Origin: H111-94 sp034436045
GTDB taxonomy: Bacteria > Chloroflexota > Ktedonobacteria > Ktedonobacterales > Ktedonobacteraceae
Length of the DNA: 62,991 bases
Direction: 5' to 3'
Assembly: GCA_034436045.1 (NCBI GenBank)
Contig: DAOTVZ010000088.1
Coordinates: forward strand, 1-62,991
Shown piece by piece: positions 51,930 to 61,956 of this stretch. The notes under the pieces are model-generated. The model ran no database searches and was not told where the DNA came from. It saw nothing but the letters and a program-made list of their open reading frames with translations. Both the position numbers and the translations under genes were made by a program. Within the stretch, counting starts at the first letter, position 1, and each line of letters opens with the position of its first letter.

Positions 51930-54243
51930 CCTGGGTGGTAGCGACCTGTGCTGTTTCTCGCTCCGTCTCCTGCTTCGTTACCAGCGAACAGAGTTTACGG
52001 AGAGAGCCATCATGATGGAAGAGATAGGGATTCAGCACCCCATCTTCATCCTTAGGTGTCAGACCGGCCTCCTGCAAAAAACGCGAGGCCACAGCATCGC
52101 TGCCACGATAACGCAAAATGGAACTCAGGAAGAGTAACTTTTGGGCGCGTGTAAAGGCAACGTAGGCCAGTCGCCGCTCCTCCGCAATGCCAGAAGTGGC
52201 AACGGGGCCATCCTCGGCCAGCGTAAACGAACGGCGATGAGGGAAGATACCCTCAACCATGCCTATCACGAAGACCACCGCGCTCTCCAGTCCTTTCGCT
52301 TTGTGTACTGTCATAAGGCTGACACAATCGCGCTTATTTTTGCGTGTATCGTCCGCCTGCTCTTTCAACTCGGCCATGGCGGTTAGAAAATGGCGAATAG
52401 AATGATGGCGTTGCGCGATTTGCTCCAGTTCCTCCAGCTCGTCGTAACGCCCCTCTAGCTTCGTCTCCTCGTGATGCGTTGGCGTCTCATTATCATCGTC
52501 CTGCTCATCGCGGTGCTTCCCATCACAATGGCGTAAATGCACATCATAGGCATATTGACGCAACAAGCGGATCGCATGCTCAGGCTGATCGCCACACTCA
52601 TCCGTAACGCGCTGAATAAGTCCCACCAGGTCTTTTAGCCCCGGTTGATGCTCGGAAGGCACCACATAGACATTCTCCGTGCAGAATTGCAGCAATGGAC
52701 GGCCCGCCGCATAAGACATCATTGTGCCAAAAAGAGAGGGCGTGAAGCGGTGCGAGGTTTTGCCGGTGCGTGCAAAGTAGCCAGCCGAGGGAATATTCGC
52801 CACCACGCGAAAAGCGGCATTCTGCTCTCCACACACAATGGGGGTAAACACCTCGTCCCATTTGCGCGCATTCGGCCCGTTGCGCGCCGCCAGGTACTCG
52901 CGGTAAATGCGCATACCATCCACGAGCGCCAGGTAGGCCAGCATATCGCGCGTGGTCTTGCGCTTGAAGAAGGATGATCCCCCAACAGTACGATAAGGAA
53001 TACCATTGCGGGCCAGCGCAATTTCTATGGCGGCTAGATGATGATTAGTGCGCGCCAGCACAAAAATATCGCGGTACGAAAGCTCCTCATGCTGCTCGCG
53101 CCACAGCTTCATCAACGAGCGAATGCGCTCTGCAAGGCCGTTGGCCTCACTCTCCTGGTCTTCATACGCGGTCACAACAACCGGCGCACCATCCGGCTGT
53201 GTAGGACGCAACTGCTTTTCAAAGCCCGGCGTCACCTCGTTATGAGCAATTAGCTTGTTCGCAGCCTCCAGAATTTGTGGCGTTGAACGATAATTCTGCT
53301 CAATACGATAGATTTTGCCCTTCGGATACATCGAGCGGAACGAGAGAATCGATGCCTCCGGGCTGGCTCCGCGAAACTGATAGATGGCCTGATCGGGATC
53401 ACCCACGACCACCACGTTATGCTTCGGCGCAGCCAGATATTGAATTAAGCGATACTGCGACGGGTTGGTGTCCTGCGTCTCATCAACCTGCAAATAGTGA
53501 TAGCGCCCCTGCCAGCTTTTGCGGAACTTGGGACTGCTCTCAAGCAACAATAAAGGCACATAAATGAGGTCAGAAAGGTCGTAGAGCTTCTCTTTCTGCT
53601 TGGTTTGTTCGTAGCGCACAAAAAAATCTTGATAGCGCGCCGCCAGCTCCTCTTCAATGCCTAGATAGCGGCAAAAAAACTCCAGCGACTCCTCCGGTTT
53701 CTTCAGTTCCTCTTTGGCACGATCTACTGCCTGCAACACGTCAAGGATGTCAACTTCCCAGTTCATGCCGCGCGTGCGGTTGCTGCGCCAGGGACGCACA
53801 ATATCTTCGGCCAGCCACTGACGTGGTTCGCCACTGATGAGACGATTATTCAACTCCTGTGGCGTCCACTGCAACTTCTCGCGCAGCATCAAATGGCCCA
53901 GACCATGAAACGTCATAACACGTAACGCCTTGAGGTCTTTGGCGGCAAAACCGCGTACTCGCAATGCCTTCAGAGCGCGTTTCTCCATCTCATCAGCGGC
54001 GGCGCGCGTAAAGGTTACGCACAAAATCGCCTCCGGCGCAACACCCTCCTCGGCCACCAGGCGTACCAATCGTTGTACCAGAATAGCAGTTTTGCCGGTA
54101 CCGGCAGCCGCAATAAAGGCCGCCGGCCCGTCGGTATGGGCAATAGCAGCGGCCTGTTGAGGATTGGGAACGAATGTATGTGTAACAGTTTGTGATGTAT
54201 GCTTAGCAGTTGTTTTTGTCCTTTTTGTACTCTGCGATGTCAT
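51913..54243 (-). CDS. UvrD/PcrA-family DNA helicase
   Basis: 776 residues, superfamily 1A. Q motif FNPQQ-like (NPQQAAAIAH), Walker A AAAGTGKTA with Lys51, Walker B VDETQDTNPSQYRLIQYLA, GDPDQAIYQFRGA, IEQNYRST, and VSLMTVHKAKGLES. It unwinds DNA 3'-5' in repair or replication restart. A low-complexity acidic insert (DEQDDDNETPTHHEE) lies around residue 590. Its end overlaps the LysR stop by 17 bp. Not assigned to uvrD or pcrA more precisely. Confidence 0.92.
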   Translation of the reverse strand: MTSQSTKRTKTTAKHTSQTVTHTFVPNPQQAAAIAHTDGPAAFIAAAGTGKTAILVQRLVRLVAEEGVAPEAILCVTFTRAAADEMEKRALKALRVRGFAAKDLKALRVMTFHGLGHLMLREKLQWTPQELNNRLISGEPRQWLAEDIVRPWRSNRTRGMNWEVDILDVLQAVDRAKEELKKPEESLEFFCRYLGIEEELAARYQDFFVRYEQTKQKEKLYDLSDLIYVPLLLLESSPKFRKSWQGRYHYLQVDETQDTNPSQYRLIQYLAAPKHNVVVVGDPDQAIYQFRGASPEASILSFRSMYPKGKIYRIEQNYRSTPQILEAANKLIAHNEVTPGFEKQLRPTQPDGAPVVVTAYEDQESEANGLAERIRSLMKLWREQHEELSYRDIFVLARTNHHLAAIEIALARNGIPYRTVGGSSFFKRKTTRDMLAYLALVDGMRIYREYLAARNGPNARKWDEVFTPIVCGEQNAAFRVVANIPSAGYFARTGKTSHRFTPSLFGTMMSYAAGRPLLQFCTENVYVVPSEHQPGLKDLVGLIQRVTDECGDQPEHAIRLLRQYAYDVHLRHCDGKHRDEQDDDNETPTHHEETKLEGRYDELEELEQIAQRHHSIRHFLTAMAELKEQADDTRKNKRDCVSLMTVHKAKGLESAVVFVIGMVEGIFPHRRSFTLAEDGPVATSGIAEERRLAYVAFTRAQKLLFLSSILRYRGSDAVASRFLQEAGLTPKDEDGVLNPYLFHHDGSLRKLCSLVTKQETERETAQVATTQATLFE

Positions 54244-54420
54244 CGGCCCTCTTCCTGGCAAGCAGAATGATAGATATCACGGGTTGCTACTATAGCATAG
54301 AGAGCTTCCTTCTGTCTACAGTAGCGTGCATCTGGAGCCAGGCGCGGCGACTATCGTTTTTTGCTGAGAGGCATCCGTACCGTAGACCTTTTCGTTTGAA
54401 GTTTTTTCTCATCTTCCTGA

Positions 54421-54469
54421 AGCAAGGCCATCGGTTCCCAAGTACATCTTGAGAACCGATGATCTTGCT
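54421..54469. other. Complex hairpin between aldolase and helicase genes
   Basis: AGCAAG/CTTGCT (54421-54426, 54464-54469), CATCGGTTC/GAACCGATG (54429-54437, 54453-54461) and CAAG/CTTG nest into one stem-loop. It is 23 bp after the aldolase stop on the minus strand. No T run, so terminator function is tentative. Confidence 0.5.
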
Positions 54470-54491
54470 CCAGAGAAGAAGTCAGCAACTA

Positions 54492-55163
54492 TTATATTGA
54501 GCCAAACTGCTGCATGTGCCGACGTTCTCGTTCCAACGCGTCGGGTGGGAAAGGCTTTTCACCGCCGATGACACGCGCATCAAGGACAAGCCCGGCGGCC
54601 TCTTCCATCGCCACTATCAATTGGGCCGTTGATACCGGATCATGACTAAAGGCCAGCAGTCCGTGATTGGCTAGCAGCAGAGCCGGAACAGTGGGATGCT
54701 GCCGTAACTGCTCCACAATATATGCAACGGCCTCCTGCGAGCCGCGCGGTGCCCACTCTGCGACCGGGATATCCTCGGTGATACCCCAGCGTAAGAACGC
54801 CTCGTAGACACACGGTAGGGGTTGATGAGCCAGCGCGAAGCTGGTCGCGCGCGGCGAGTGTGTATGAATGACGGCGTTGACATTTTTACGCATCTGATAG
54901 ACGCAGGTATGCATGCCGATAATCTCACGTGCCACCGGATCAATATGACCCTCGACTATCTCGCCATCCAGCGTCATGAGAACAAGCTGCTCAGGCTTGA
55001 GATGTACGATGTGACCAACTGCGGTCAACAAAATCTGATCTTTCCCCGGTACGCGCACACTCAAATTGCCATGCCCACTATGGGACATCACACCCGCATT
55101 CACCAGCAGTTGTGCCGCCTGCACAACCTGCTCCCTTTGCTCCATATAGCTTAAATTCGTCAT
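54492..55163 (-). CDS. Class II aldolase, L-fuculose-phosphate aldolase type
   Basis: 223 residues with zinc-binding HTHSP (VIHTHSPRATSFALA) and the later His in ANHGLLAFSHD, and Glu in the GHIDPVARE-like stretch. The family cleaves fuculose, rhamnulose or related 1-phosphates to dihydroxyacetone phosphate and an aldehyde, or epimerises ribulose 5-phosphate. It stands alone and the substrate cannot be decided. Confidence 0.87.
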   Translation of the reverse strand: MTNLSYMEQREQVVQAAQLLVNAGVMSHSGHGNLSVRVPGKDQILLTAVGHIVHLKPEQLVLMTLDGEIVEGHIDPVAREIIGMHTCVYQMRKNVNAVIHTHSPRATSFALAHQPLPCVYEAFLRWGITEDIPVAEWAPRGSQEAVAYIVEQLRQHPTVPALLLANHGLLAFSHDPVSTAQLIVAMEEAAGLVLDARVIGGEKPFPPDALERERRHMQQFGSI

Positions 55164-55367
55164 TGTGTTCTCCCTTTTTGACGGCTACTTTGCCAATAAC
55201 GTACAGACAAGCAAATAGCTCGCCATAGCATTCTATGACACAGAGGAAGTGTTTAACAAGCCTGTTCAAGCCATACTTTCTGGCACATTCTTCAGTTCAA
55301 CAATCCAACAGATATCGTTTATGATACCGCTGTGAGAAGAAAACCATCATGATCAACACTAGCTTGC

Positions 55368-56870
55368 TCAGGTATGAGCAAATTTGATCAGTAAAGCACC
55401 ATTGGCCGGAATAGTGAAGATAGTCACACCATTTTGCAACCTTTGCTGACCGGTAATGGCATCCATATGAATTGAATCAAATTGCCAGGCGGTACCAACT
55501 GCATCCAACAATAAGGCCGAAAAATTGACGGTCACACGATAATTTGCCTTGCTATCACGGTTCGTCACCAGCAGATAAAAGTTACCTGCTGCATCTTTCG
55601 TCGTAATCGCCAGCAAAGCAGGAGCAGTAGCGACGCTGCGATAGGTCGGACGGCACCCCTGCAAAGCACGAATACCAAGGCGTAAGGCATAGTAATCGGC
55701 GCGTCGCCCACCATCATAGCGGATCAGACCAGAGGGAGAGGTGCCGAAGTCATAGAGTGAGAAGATGTCACTACCATACACATAGTCGAGACCGGGGCTG
55801 GAACCATAGATGAGGTTGTTAATGAGTGTAATGCCAAATGGCACCGAATTATATTGATTATGATATGACCCCCATTCGGTGAGCCAGAGCGGTCTGTTGC
55901 CATGCCCGGTTTCGTTCATCCACGTGTGGACACGCTCCACGTTGGTTCTAATATCTGTGCCATAGTAATGAACATCCATACTGTCAAAGGTAGTAGGTAT
56001 CTGCTGAAGGGCATCATATGGCCAGATACCGTCCGCAGTGGTAGGCGCATAAACATGATAGATGCGCCCTGGCAGATATGTTTTATAGACATAGGATATA
56101 GCATCATAGGTATAACGGGCAAAAGTAAAATATTGTTGCTCCGTTCCGTTCCAGCCCTGCTCCTTGATATTTGGCTCATTGCCGATCTCAAAATCATTAA
56201 TGTTATAATGATTGCGCACGTTAAGCCAGTACACCGTCGCAAACACGTACCCCCACCACACATTCCAGTCGGCAGAGGTAACGGGCGGATTGGGTGCCCA
56301 GGCCGGATTATGCTGATCATCCTGGCTGCGAAAAGCCAGCATAATGCGAATATGCGCTGCGTTCAGTGTTGAAAGGAGCGTGCGAGCATTGCCATGCCAC
56401 TCCGGCGGCGCGTTCACCCATGAGTAATCGCTGCCACCCGGCGGATTTGTCATAACATTATCCCACTTAGCCCAATTAATCACGTTCGGGTTCTGTTTAA
56501 TCTGCTCTATCGTTGGCAACCCATAGACCAGACTATCATCCTGCGCTTCCCAGCGGCTCATGCCCGCGTAGAGTCGATACGTAGTGATACCTAAGTCTTG
56601 CAGATCAGCAATGTTGAAACGGCTACTTCCTTCTGAAGCGCCGATATAACATGTACTTACCCCCCACTGAGTACCCGCGACCGTGAGCTTTGCCGGTAGA
56701 GTCAGTTGTACTGACAACGGTGGTGAAGGCGAAACGCCAGCAGTGACGCCCGAAAAGGCCGGAGAGTTCGTTACAGGCCACCCTGGTCGCCCCAATGTAT
56801 CCCATCCGGCAAGAATGAGTAGTATCACTAACACAACAATCATCACTCGCAGTAATACGGAAGATCGCAT
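55368..56870 (-). CDS. Secreted clan-A glycoside hydrolase
   Basis: 500 residues. One N-terminal hydrophobic segment (about 6-24) anchors or exports it. The (beta/alpha)8 barrel has acid/base Glu232 in FEIGNEPN and nucleophile Glu332 in LWLTEWGSY, the hallmark of clan GH-A (GH5/GH39-like). A C-terminal beta domain follows. It lies 58 bp after the glycosyltransferase gene and presumably trims or edits the exported polysaccharide. The exact family and substrate cannot be decided by eye. Confidence 0.85.
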   Translation of the reverse strand: MRSSVLLRVMIVVLVILLILAGWDTLGRPGWPVTNSPAFSGVTAGVSPSPPLSVQLTLPAKLTVAGTQWGVSTCYIGASEGSSRFNIADLQDLGITTYRLYAGMSRWEAQDDSLVYGLPTIEQIKQNPNVINWAKWDNVMTNPPGGSDYSWVNAPPEWHGNARTLLSTLNAAHIRIMLAFRSQDDQHNPAWAPNPPVTSADWNVWWGYVFATVYWLNVRNHYNINDFEIGNEPNIKEQGWNGTEQQYFTFARYTYDAISYVYKTYLPGRIYHVYAPTTADGIWPYDALQQIPTTFDSMDVHYYGTDIRTNVERVHTWMNETGHGNRPLWLTEWGSYHNQYNSVPFGITLINNLIYGSSPGLDYVYGSDIFSLYDFGTSPSGLIRYDGGRRADYYALRLGIRALQGCRPTYRSVATAPALLAITTKDAAGNFYLLVTNRDSKANYRVTVNFSALLLDAVGTAWQFDSIHMDAITGQQRLQNGVTIFTIPANGALLIKFAHT

Positions 56871-56928
56871 CTATCGACTCCCTCAAAGCACTTTGCAGGG
56901 GCAAACCAGCATTAACAATAAACGTTAC

Positions 56929-58968
56929 CTAGTGGGCCAGGATAGCCATGTAAATGTCACCGGCTGACAATACGCAGGTACCCACAAACATGAACAGAAT
57001 ACCGATCAGTACTAGTATCGGCTTAAGACGGAGCAACATGCACTGACTCCACATAACGCCATCACGAAGCAGGTCTTTGATATCGTTATAGAGAGCCGCA
57101 ACATACACTATAAGCATCATGGCCGCGCCTTGCAAAGCGAAGAAGAGGTAGCCTTGCGCATCGCTCCGGCCAATAAAGGCCAGATAATACCAGCACGCTG
57201 CCAGCGAAAGGCCGATTAAAGCAAAGTACGGATAATGCGGCTTCAGTGCAAAGGGACGCTTGAGACCCACATGCAGCCCTTTCACCGTAATCATGTAAGG
57301 TTTCTCGACGCGCAAAATGACCTGTATCAAGGCGCTCAGCACAACAGGCCAGCGTGCTATATGGAGCACCACCCCCCGCCAACTTAAGTCCAGCCCTTTG
57401 GGGAAGTGCCAGGGATGACTCCAGAGCCAGATCACAAAGGCCATTACTGTAATGGGGGTACTATGCATAAGAAATTCCCAGTAGCTTACATGTGAGATCG
57501 AAGTATTGGTAAAGAGCGACAACACCGGTAACATGAAAAGCAATAACATTGAGATCGACCACAGAATGTACCAGCTCTGTACAAACAAGAATTGCACAGC
57601 CTGCCGGAAGGTATAATAGGCGATACGCTCAGGAGTGTATTGAAAGAATACCTGCATCATGGAATAGGCCCAGGCAAACTGTTGCGCCAGATAGGTCTCG
57701 AACGTTTCTGGCCCATCGCCGACAGCAATAACTTCGGGCAGAAAGACACCTTCATAGCCCTTCGCCGCCAGAAAAACCGTATCCAGATGGTCTTCAGCGC
57801 GCGTAGGTTGAAAGCCGCCGATCTCGCGCACCGCCGCCATATCATAAGTACAGTGGCTACCAATAATAAATGGGGTACGACTGAACCCGAAGAATCCCAT
57901 CTGGAGAGGGCCGTGCAACACAAACTCCTGCTCAGCAGAGCCACGCGCGGCCCATTTATCGAGATTACCATACACGCTGGGGGCCTGCACCCACTTCACT
58001 TTTGGATCGGCAAAGAATTTCAAGACCTTGTGCAGATAATCAGCAACGGGAATATGATCAATGTCAAACTGAGTAAAATGTGAATAGAGATCACCATATG
58101 CATCCAGCCAGCTATTCACATTACCCGCCTTCGTCTTTGCCTTGAAAGGGGGCATGGGCTGATTCCAGGCAGCAACCTGTTCCTTGCCCCACGTAGCAAC
58201 ATCATGGCGCGAAAAGTAGTAAACGCCATGCATTTTCGCCATCTTCTCGATTTCAGGAGAATGCTCTTTATCAACCAGTATCCAGCTATCATGAGGATAG
58301 CGAATATTCTTCATAGCGATCATTTGCCGCTCTACTATCTCCAGACTCTCCGACCCTGGTACGGTCAGACTAATCACCGCCACCCGCTTCACAGAGGCAG
58401 GGATGGTTACGTCGCGCGTCAGTCTGGGACGCCGCATCTGACCGACAAAAAAGGTGTATAACGAGGGCAATAGCGTTTGCTCATAGAAGAAAGCCAGTGT
58501 AATCAGACTGAAGAGAACAACGTTGCCAATATGAGATGGATTCAGCCACCACGTCCAGAAGTAGGCATTCACTGCTATCCAGCCCAACACACAAGCCAGA
58601 TATTGGAGTTTCTGCTTCCGCCCCATCACGTTCTCAAGCACCACGCGCACAGCAGACTCACTGGCTCCCGGCACTGGTGGAGGCATCAGCGTTACCTTAC
58701 GCAAAATGTGCCCACCCAAAGAGACAGGGTTTTTGAAACTCTCATCCATACGTACAGACGAGAGTACGTCATTCTCTAACAATGGAGGTGTGACCGGAGG
58801 GGGCAAGGGCGTCGTCGATGAATACGCACCGGCATTTATAAGATCTTTGGAGCTTGCTTTGTTATTGATTTCCTGTCCAGCACACTGAGAGATAAACGGG
58901 GCATCTGCATAGAGAGATTGTGATTCCTGTTCAGAGCCTGAGAATACTGTTTTTCCAGATTTTTTCAT
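56929..58968 (-). CDS. Cellulose-synthase-like family 2 glycosyltransferase
   Basis: 679 residues from ATG 58968 (AGGAT upstream); the frame open to 59133 is unsupported. A disordered, Pro/Ser-rich N-terminus precedes two helices, a GT-A domain and five or more C-terminal helices, as in BcsA. Acidic motifs FDIDHIP and RAEDHLDT are present. The QxxRW site reads QQFAW, so the Arg is replaced. No PilZ domain is visible. With the adjacent secreted glycoside hydrolase it likely builds and processes an extracellular polysaccharide. Confidence 0.85.
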   Translation of the reverse strand: MKKSGKTVFSGSEQESQSLYADAPFISQCAGQEINNKASSKDLINAGAYSSTTPLPPPVTPPLLENDVLSSVRMDESFKNPVSLGGHILRKVTLMPPPVPGASESAVRVVLENVMGRKQKLQYLACVLGWIAVNAYFWTWWLNPSHIGNVVLFSLITLAFFYEQTLLPSLYTFFVGQMRRPRLTRDVTIPASVKRVAVISLTVPGSESLEIVERQMIAMKNIRYPHDSWILVDKEHSPEIEKMAKMHGVYYFSRHDVATWGKEQVAAWNQPMPPFKAKTKAGNVNSWLDAYGDLYSHFTQFDIDHIPVADYLHKVLKFFADPKVKWVQAPSVYGNLDKWAARGSAEQEFVLHGPLQMGFFGFSRTPFIIGSHCTYDMAAVREIGGFQPTRAEDHLDTVFLAAKGYEGVFLPEVIAVGDGPETFETYLAQQFAWAYSMMQVFFQYTPERIAYYTFRQAVQFLFVQSWYILWSISMLLLFMLPVLSLFTNTSISHVSYWEFLMHSTPITVMAFVIWLWSHPWHFPKGLDLSWRGVVLHIARWPVVLSALIQVILRVEKPYMITVKGLHVGLKRPFALKPHYPYFALIGLSLAACWYYLAFIGRSDAQGYLFFALQGAAMMLIVYVAALYNDIKDLLRDGVMWSQCMLLRLKPILVLIGILFMFVGTCVLSAGDIYMAILAH

Positions 58969-59316
58969 TGGTAGGTATCCTGCATTAAATCTATTCAAAG
59001 ATATACATATTGATATTTCTTGATACAATGTTAAGCGATATTGGTGAGCTTTTACCTGCCAATGGCGATGAGAGTCGGTTGAGAAATACAGATACTGGTT
59101 GTATTTTTTACACAATGTCGTCGTGTGATGCATAAGATAGATGCATTTTGTCTATTCATTATTTGAGGAAGCAAGAAAGCGCAAGGTGGCATGAAAGCAT
59201 CAGATCGATATGATACATCTCCGTGTGCTAGCTTTCACGCACACAGGGCTATTGTTCCTCGCGCACAAAGAGAGTACAATTCTTCAAGAGCTGAACGATC
59301 ATTGTTAGGAGAGAAG
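58969..59316. other. Divergent intergenic region
   Basis: 348 bp between the glycosyltransferase and the ECF transporter S component. AT-rich, it must hold both promoters. I saw no convincing -35/-10 pair and no riboswitch core (searched by eye for cobalamin, thiamine and FMN signatures). An in-frame extension of the S component back to ATG 59191 is possible but the TAGGAG before 59317 decides for the later start. Confidence 0.45.
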
Positions 59317-60144
59317 ATGTTTCGCCGATTGAGCGCAATCGAAATTGCTGAAGGGGCGCTACTGGCCGACTTAGCCCTGATCTTCCAACTGGCCGCTACC
59401 TATCTACCTATTGGGGGGGAGACGTTCCGCAGCTTCACCTTCGTCATTTTTGCCATCCTGGTGCTGCGTCGTGGACTCTACGTCGGCATTATGGGCATGT
59501 GCATCAGTTTCTTCCTGGTCAGCGTGACTATAGGGCCGACCCACATCCCTCTCATGTCGCTTCAGGCCATGGGCGGCCTTTTCCTGGGCTACACCATGCG
59601 GCTACGCATGCGTCATATTCCACTCATCCTGCTTGGCGCTACCTGCGGCGCGCTGGCGCTCTTTGTCCTGGTCATGATCAGCTTTCTTCTCGCCGGTTTG
59701 CATGTCAATACCATTATTCAACCACTCCGTGACCTCTATCACACTTCCTTGCCGGTCATTAGCACTATTGCTACCCGCCTGCATCTCGCAACATTCTGGC
59801 ACAACCAGCTCTATCCCCTGGTGAACACGCTGGTCAATTTCTTCTTCACCTACTGGCTGCTTCTGATCTACGTGACACTATGGTTTGCACTGGTTCCTGC
59901 CGTGATCGTCATCTATCTGGCAACCAATATTCTGGTGCGCATGCTGGGTTACGACGTGCGCCCGTTCCCCGACGGCCTGCTGAACCGTGTTCTGCAACAG
60001 AATGTGCGCACATTTCTCGTCATGTCACGTAACCGCGAATCTGGCTGGTTACTACGCTTTCTCATCACGGATCTGCGCCGTTCCTACGCTCTGGTGAAAA
60101 GATCACTCTGGTCACGTCACAAAAAACAGGGTTATAAGGTATGA
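59317..60144 (+). CDS. ECF transporter S component, DUF2232 type
   Basis: 275 residues with about seven hydrophobic helices (about 8-30, 34-75, 80-100, 105-130, 158-190, 195-215) and a basic C-terminal tail. The pattern resembles the DUF2232 membrane proteins found with ECF ATPases. TAGGAG precedes ATG 59317. It overlaps the first ATPase gene by 4 bp (ATGA), so it is the dedicated substrate-binding partner. The substrate is unknown. Confidence 0.8.
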   Translation: MFRRLSAIEIAEGALLADLALIFQLAATYLPIGGETFRSFTFVIFAILVLRRGLYVGIMGMCISFFLVSVTIGPTHIPLMSLQAMGGLFLGYTMRLRMRHIPLILLGATCGALALFVLVMISFLLAGLHVNTIIQPLRDLYHTSLPVISTIATRLHLATFWHNQLYPLVNTLVNFFFTYWLLLIYVTLWFALVPAVIVIYLATNILVRMLGYDVRPFPDGLLNRVLQQNVRTFLVMSRNRESGWLLRFLITDLRRSYALVKRSLWSRHKKQGYKV

Positions 60145-60992
60145 TAGATACATCATTAATCGATATACAACACGTCACCTATACTTATCCGGTCAGGGAC
60201 GGTAAAGCACCGCCCGCTCTATGCGACGTGAGTCTGAAGATAGCGCAAGGCGAATATGTGGCCCTGCTCGGTCACAACGGCAGCGGTAAATCCACGCTGG
60301 CGCGCCACTGCAACGCGCTCCTGCTACCCGATAGCGGGCGCGTCCTTGTCAGTGGCCTGGATACACGCGAGACGATCCATCACCGTGCCATCCGCGACCA
60401 GATAGGCATGATCTTCCAGAATCCCGATAACCAGATTATCGCCACCGTCGTAGAAGATGATGTAGCCTGGGCGCTCAGCGTGCGTGGCGTGGCGGCATCG
60501 GTTATTCGTGAGCGCGTCACAGAGGCGTTAGAGGCGGTCGGCTTGAGCGAGATGCGGCGCTATCCACCGCATAGACTTTCCGGCGGTCAGCGTCAGCGCC
60601 TGGCTATCGCCGGACTGCTGGCGCTGCGACCGCGTTGTATCATCGCCGACGAAGCCACCTCTATGCTCGACCCGCTCTCACGGCGCGAGATTGTAGGGCT
60701 GTTGCACCACCTGCACCGACGTTTCAATTTAACGATCATTCACGTGACCCATCTACTTGAAGAGGTTATCGAGGCGGAACGTATTATTATTATGGAGAAA
60801 GGTTCTATCGTCATGCAGGGCACACCGTCCCATATCTTCGCTGATCTGGCACGCTTGCGCTCACTCAAACTGGTCATCCCGCCGCCGATTGAGTTGGCAG
60901 CGTGTCTGCGTGCGGCTGGCTACATGTTGCCTGCCGAGGCCCTCAGTATCGAGGCTATCGCAGAGGCTATCGGGCAAGGAGTTTCATATTGA
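60141..60992 (+). CDS. ecfA: ECF transporter ATPase A
   Basis: 283 residues. Walker A LLGHNGSGKST, signature LSGGQRQRLAIAG, Walker B CIIADEATSMLD and the switch His in IIHVTHLLEE. The Q loop is GMIFQNPDNQI, typical of energy-coupling-factor ATPases. It is translationally coupled to the S component and to the next ATPase by 4-bp overlaps. Confidence 0.93.
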   Translation: MIDTSLIDIQHVTYTYPVRDGKAPPALCDVSLKIAQGEYVALLGHNGSGKSTLARHCNALLLPDSGRVLVSGLDTRETIHHRAIRDQIGMIFQNPDNQIIATVVEDDVAWALSVRGVAASVIRERVTEALEAVGLSEMRRYPPHRLSGGQRQRLAIAGLLALRPRCIIADEATSMLDPLSRREIVGLLHHLHRRFNLTIIHVTHLLEEVIEAERIIIMEKGSIVMQGTPSHIFADLARLRSLKLVIPPPIELAACLRAAGYMLPAEALSIEAIAEAIGQGVSY

Positions 60993-61921
60993 CCGACAAT
61001 ATTATTATTGTTGAGCATCTTTCACATAGCTACCAAACAGGAAGCATACGCAAAGAGGCTCTCGTCGATATTAACCTGACGATTAAACGCGGCAGTTGCG
61101 CGGCAATTATCGGTGTCACCGGCTCTGGCAAAACGACGCTTATTCAGCACTTCAACGGCCTGCTCCGTCCGAGCAGTGGACAGGTTATTGTCGATGGCAT
61201 CGCCGTCCATAAGAGGGGTGTGAATATGCAACAGTTACGGCAGCGCGTGGGCATGCTCTTTCAGTTTCCAGAAGCACAACTCTTCGCACCTACAGTCTAC
61301 GCCGATGTGGCTTTCGGCCCCCAACGCCTGCACCTTGACCGCCACGAGGTACGTGTGCGTGTGCGAGCCGCACTAGAGCAGGTCGGTCTGCCGCCCAACG
61401 AATTTGCATCGCGTTCCCCCTTCGCATTGAGCGGCGGTCAGCAGCGACGAGTAGCCCTGGCGGGGGTACTATGCATGCAACCTTCAATACTCGTCTTAGA
61501 CGAACCAACCGTTGGTCTGGATGCCGGTGGTCGCGCGGAGTTTTACAGCTATCTGCGCACTATTCAGCGCGAACAGGGCGTCACGATCACCCTGGTATCG
61601 CACGATATGACCGAGGTGGCCGAGATGGCCGACACAATCTTTGTTCTCTCGGAAGGGCGACTGGTCATGCATGGTTCCCCGCAGGCCATCTTCGCCCAGG
61701 CCGATCAGTTGCGCGCCTATGGCCTGGCCGCACCGCCGCTCAGCGAACTGCTCATGCACCTGCGTCAACGCGGCTATCCCGTACCTGCCGACATTTTTAC
61801 GCTCGACGAGGCTTTCACCTGGCTTACCCAACAACTCCCGCTCTCAAACGGCCATTTTCATACACACAAGCAGTACTTACAGAGAGATTATCCACCCTCA
61901 TTTGAAGAGTTGCATTCATAA
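60989..61921 (+). CDS. ecfA2: ECF transporter ATPase A'
   Basis: 310 residues from TTG 60989, which overlaps the previous stop (TTGA) and has AAGGAG 8 bp upstream; a longer frame starting at 60902 lies inside the first ATPase gene and is not used. Walker A IGVTGSGKTT, Q loop GMLFQFPEAQLF, signature LSGGQQRRVALAG, Walker B ILVLDEPTVGLD. It pairs with the 60141-60992 ATPase as a heterodimer. Confidence 0.92.
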   Translation: MTDNIIIVEHLSHSYQTGSIRKEALVDINLTIKRGSCAAIIGVTGSGKTTLIQHFNGLLRPSSGQVIVDGIAVHKRGVNMQQLRQRVGMLFQFPEAQLFAPTVYADVAFGPQRLHLDRHEVRVRVRAALEQVGLPPNEFASRSPFALSGGQQRRVALAGVLCMQPSILVLDEPTVGLDAGGRAEFYSYLRTIQREQGVTITLVSHDMTEVAEMADTIFVLSEGRLVMHGSPQAIFAQADQLRAYGLAAPPLSELLMHLRQRGYPVPADIFTLDEAFTWLTQQLPLSNGHFHTHKQYLQRDYPPSFEELHS

Positions 61922-61956
61922 GAGATACATATCATCCTGACTATAGGAAATAGTAT

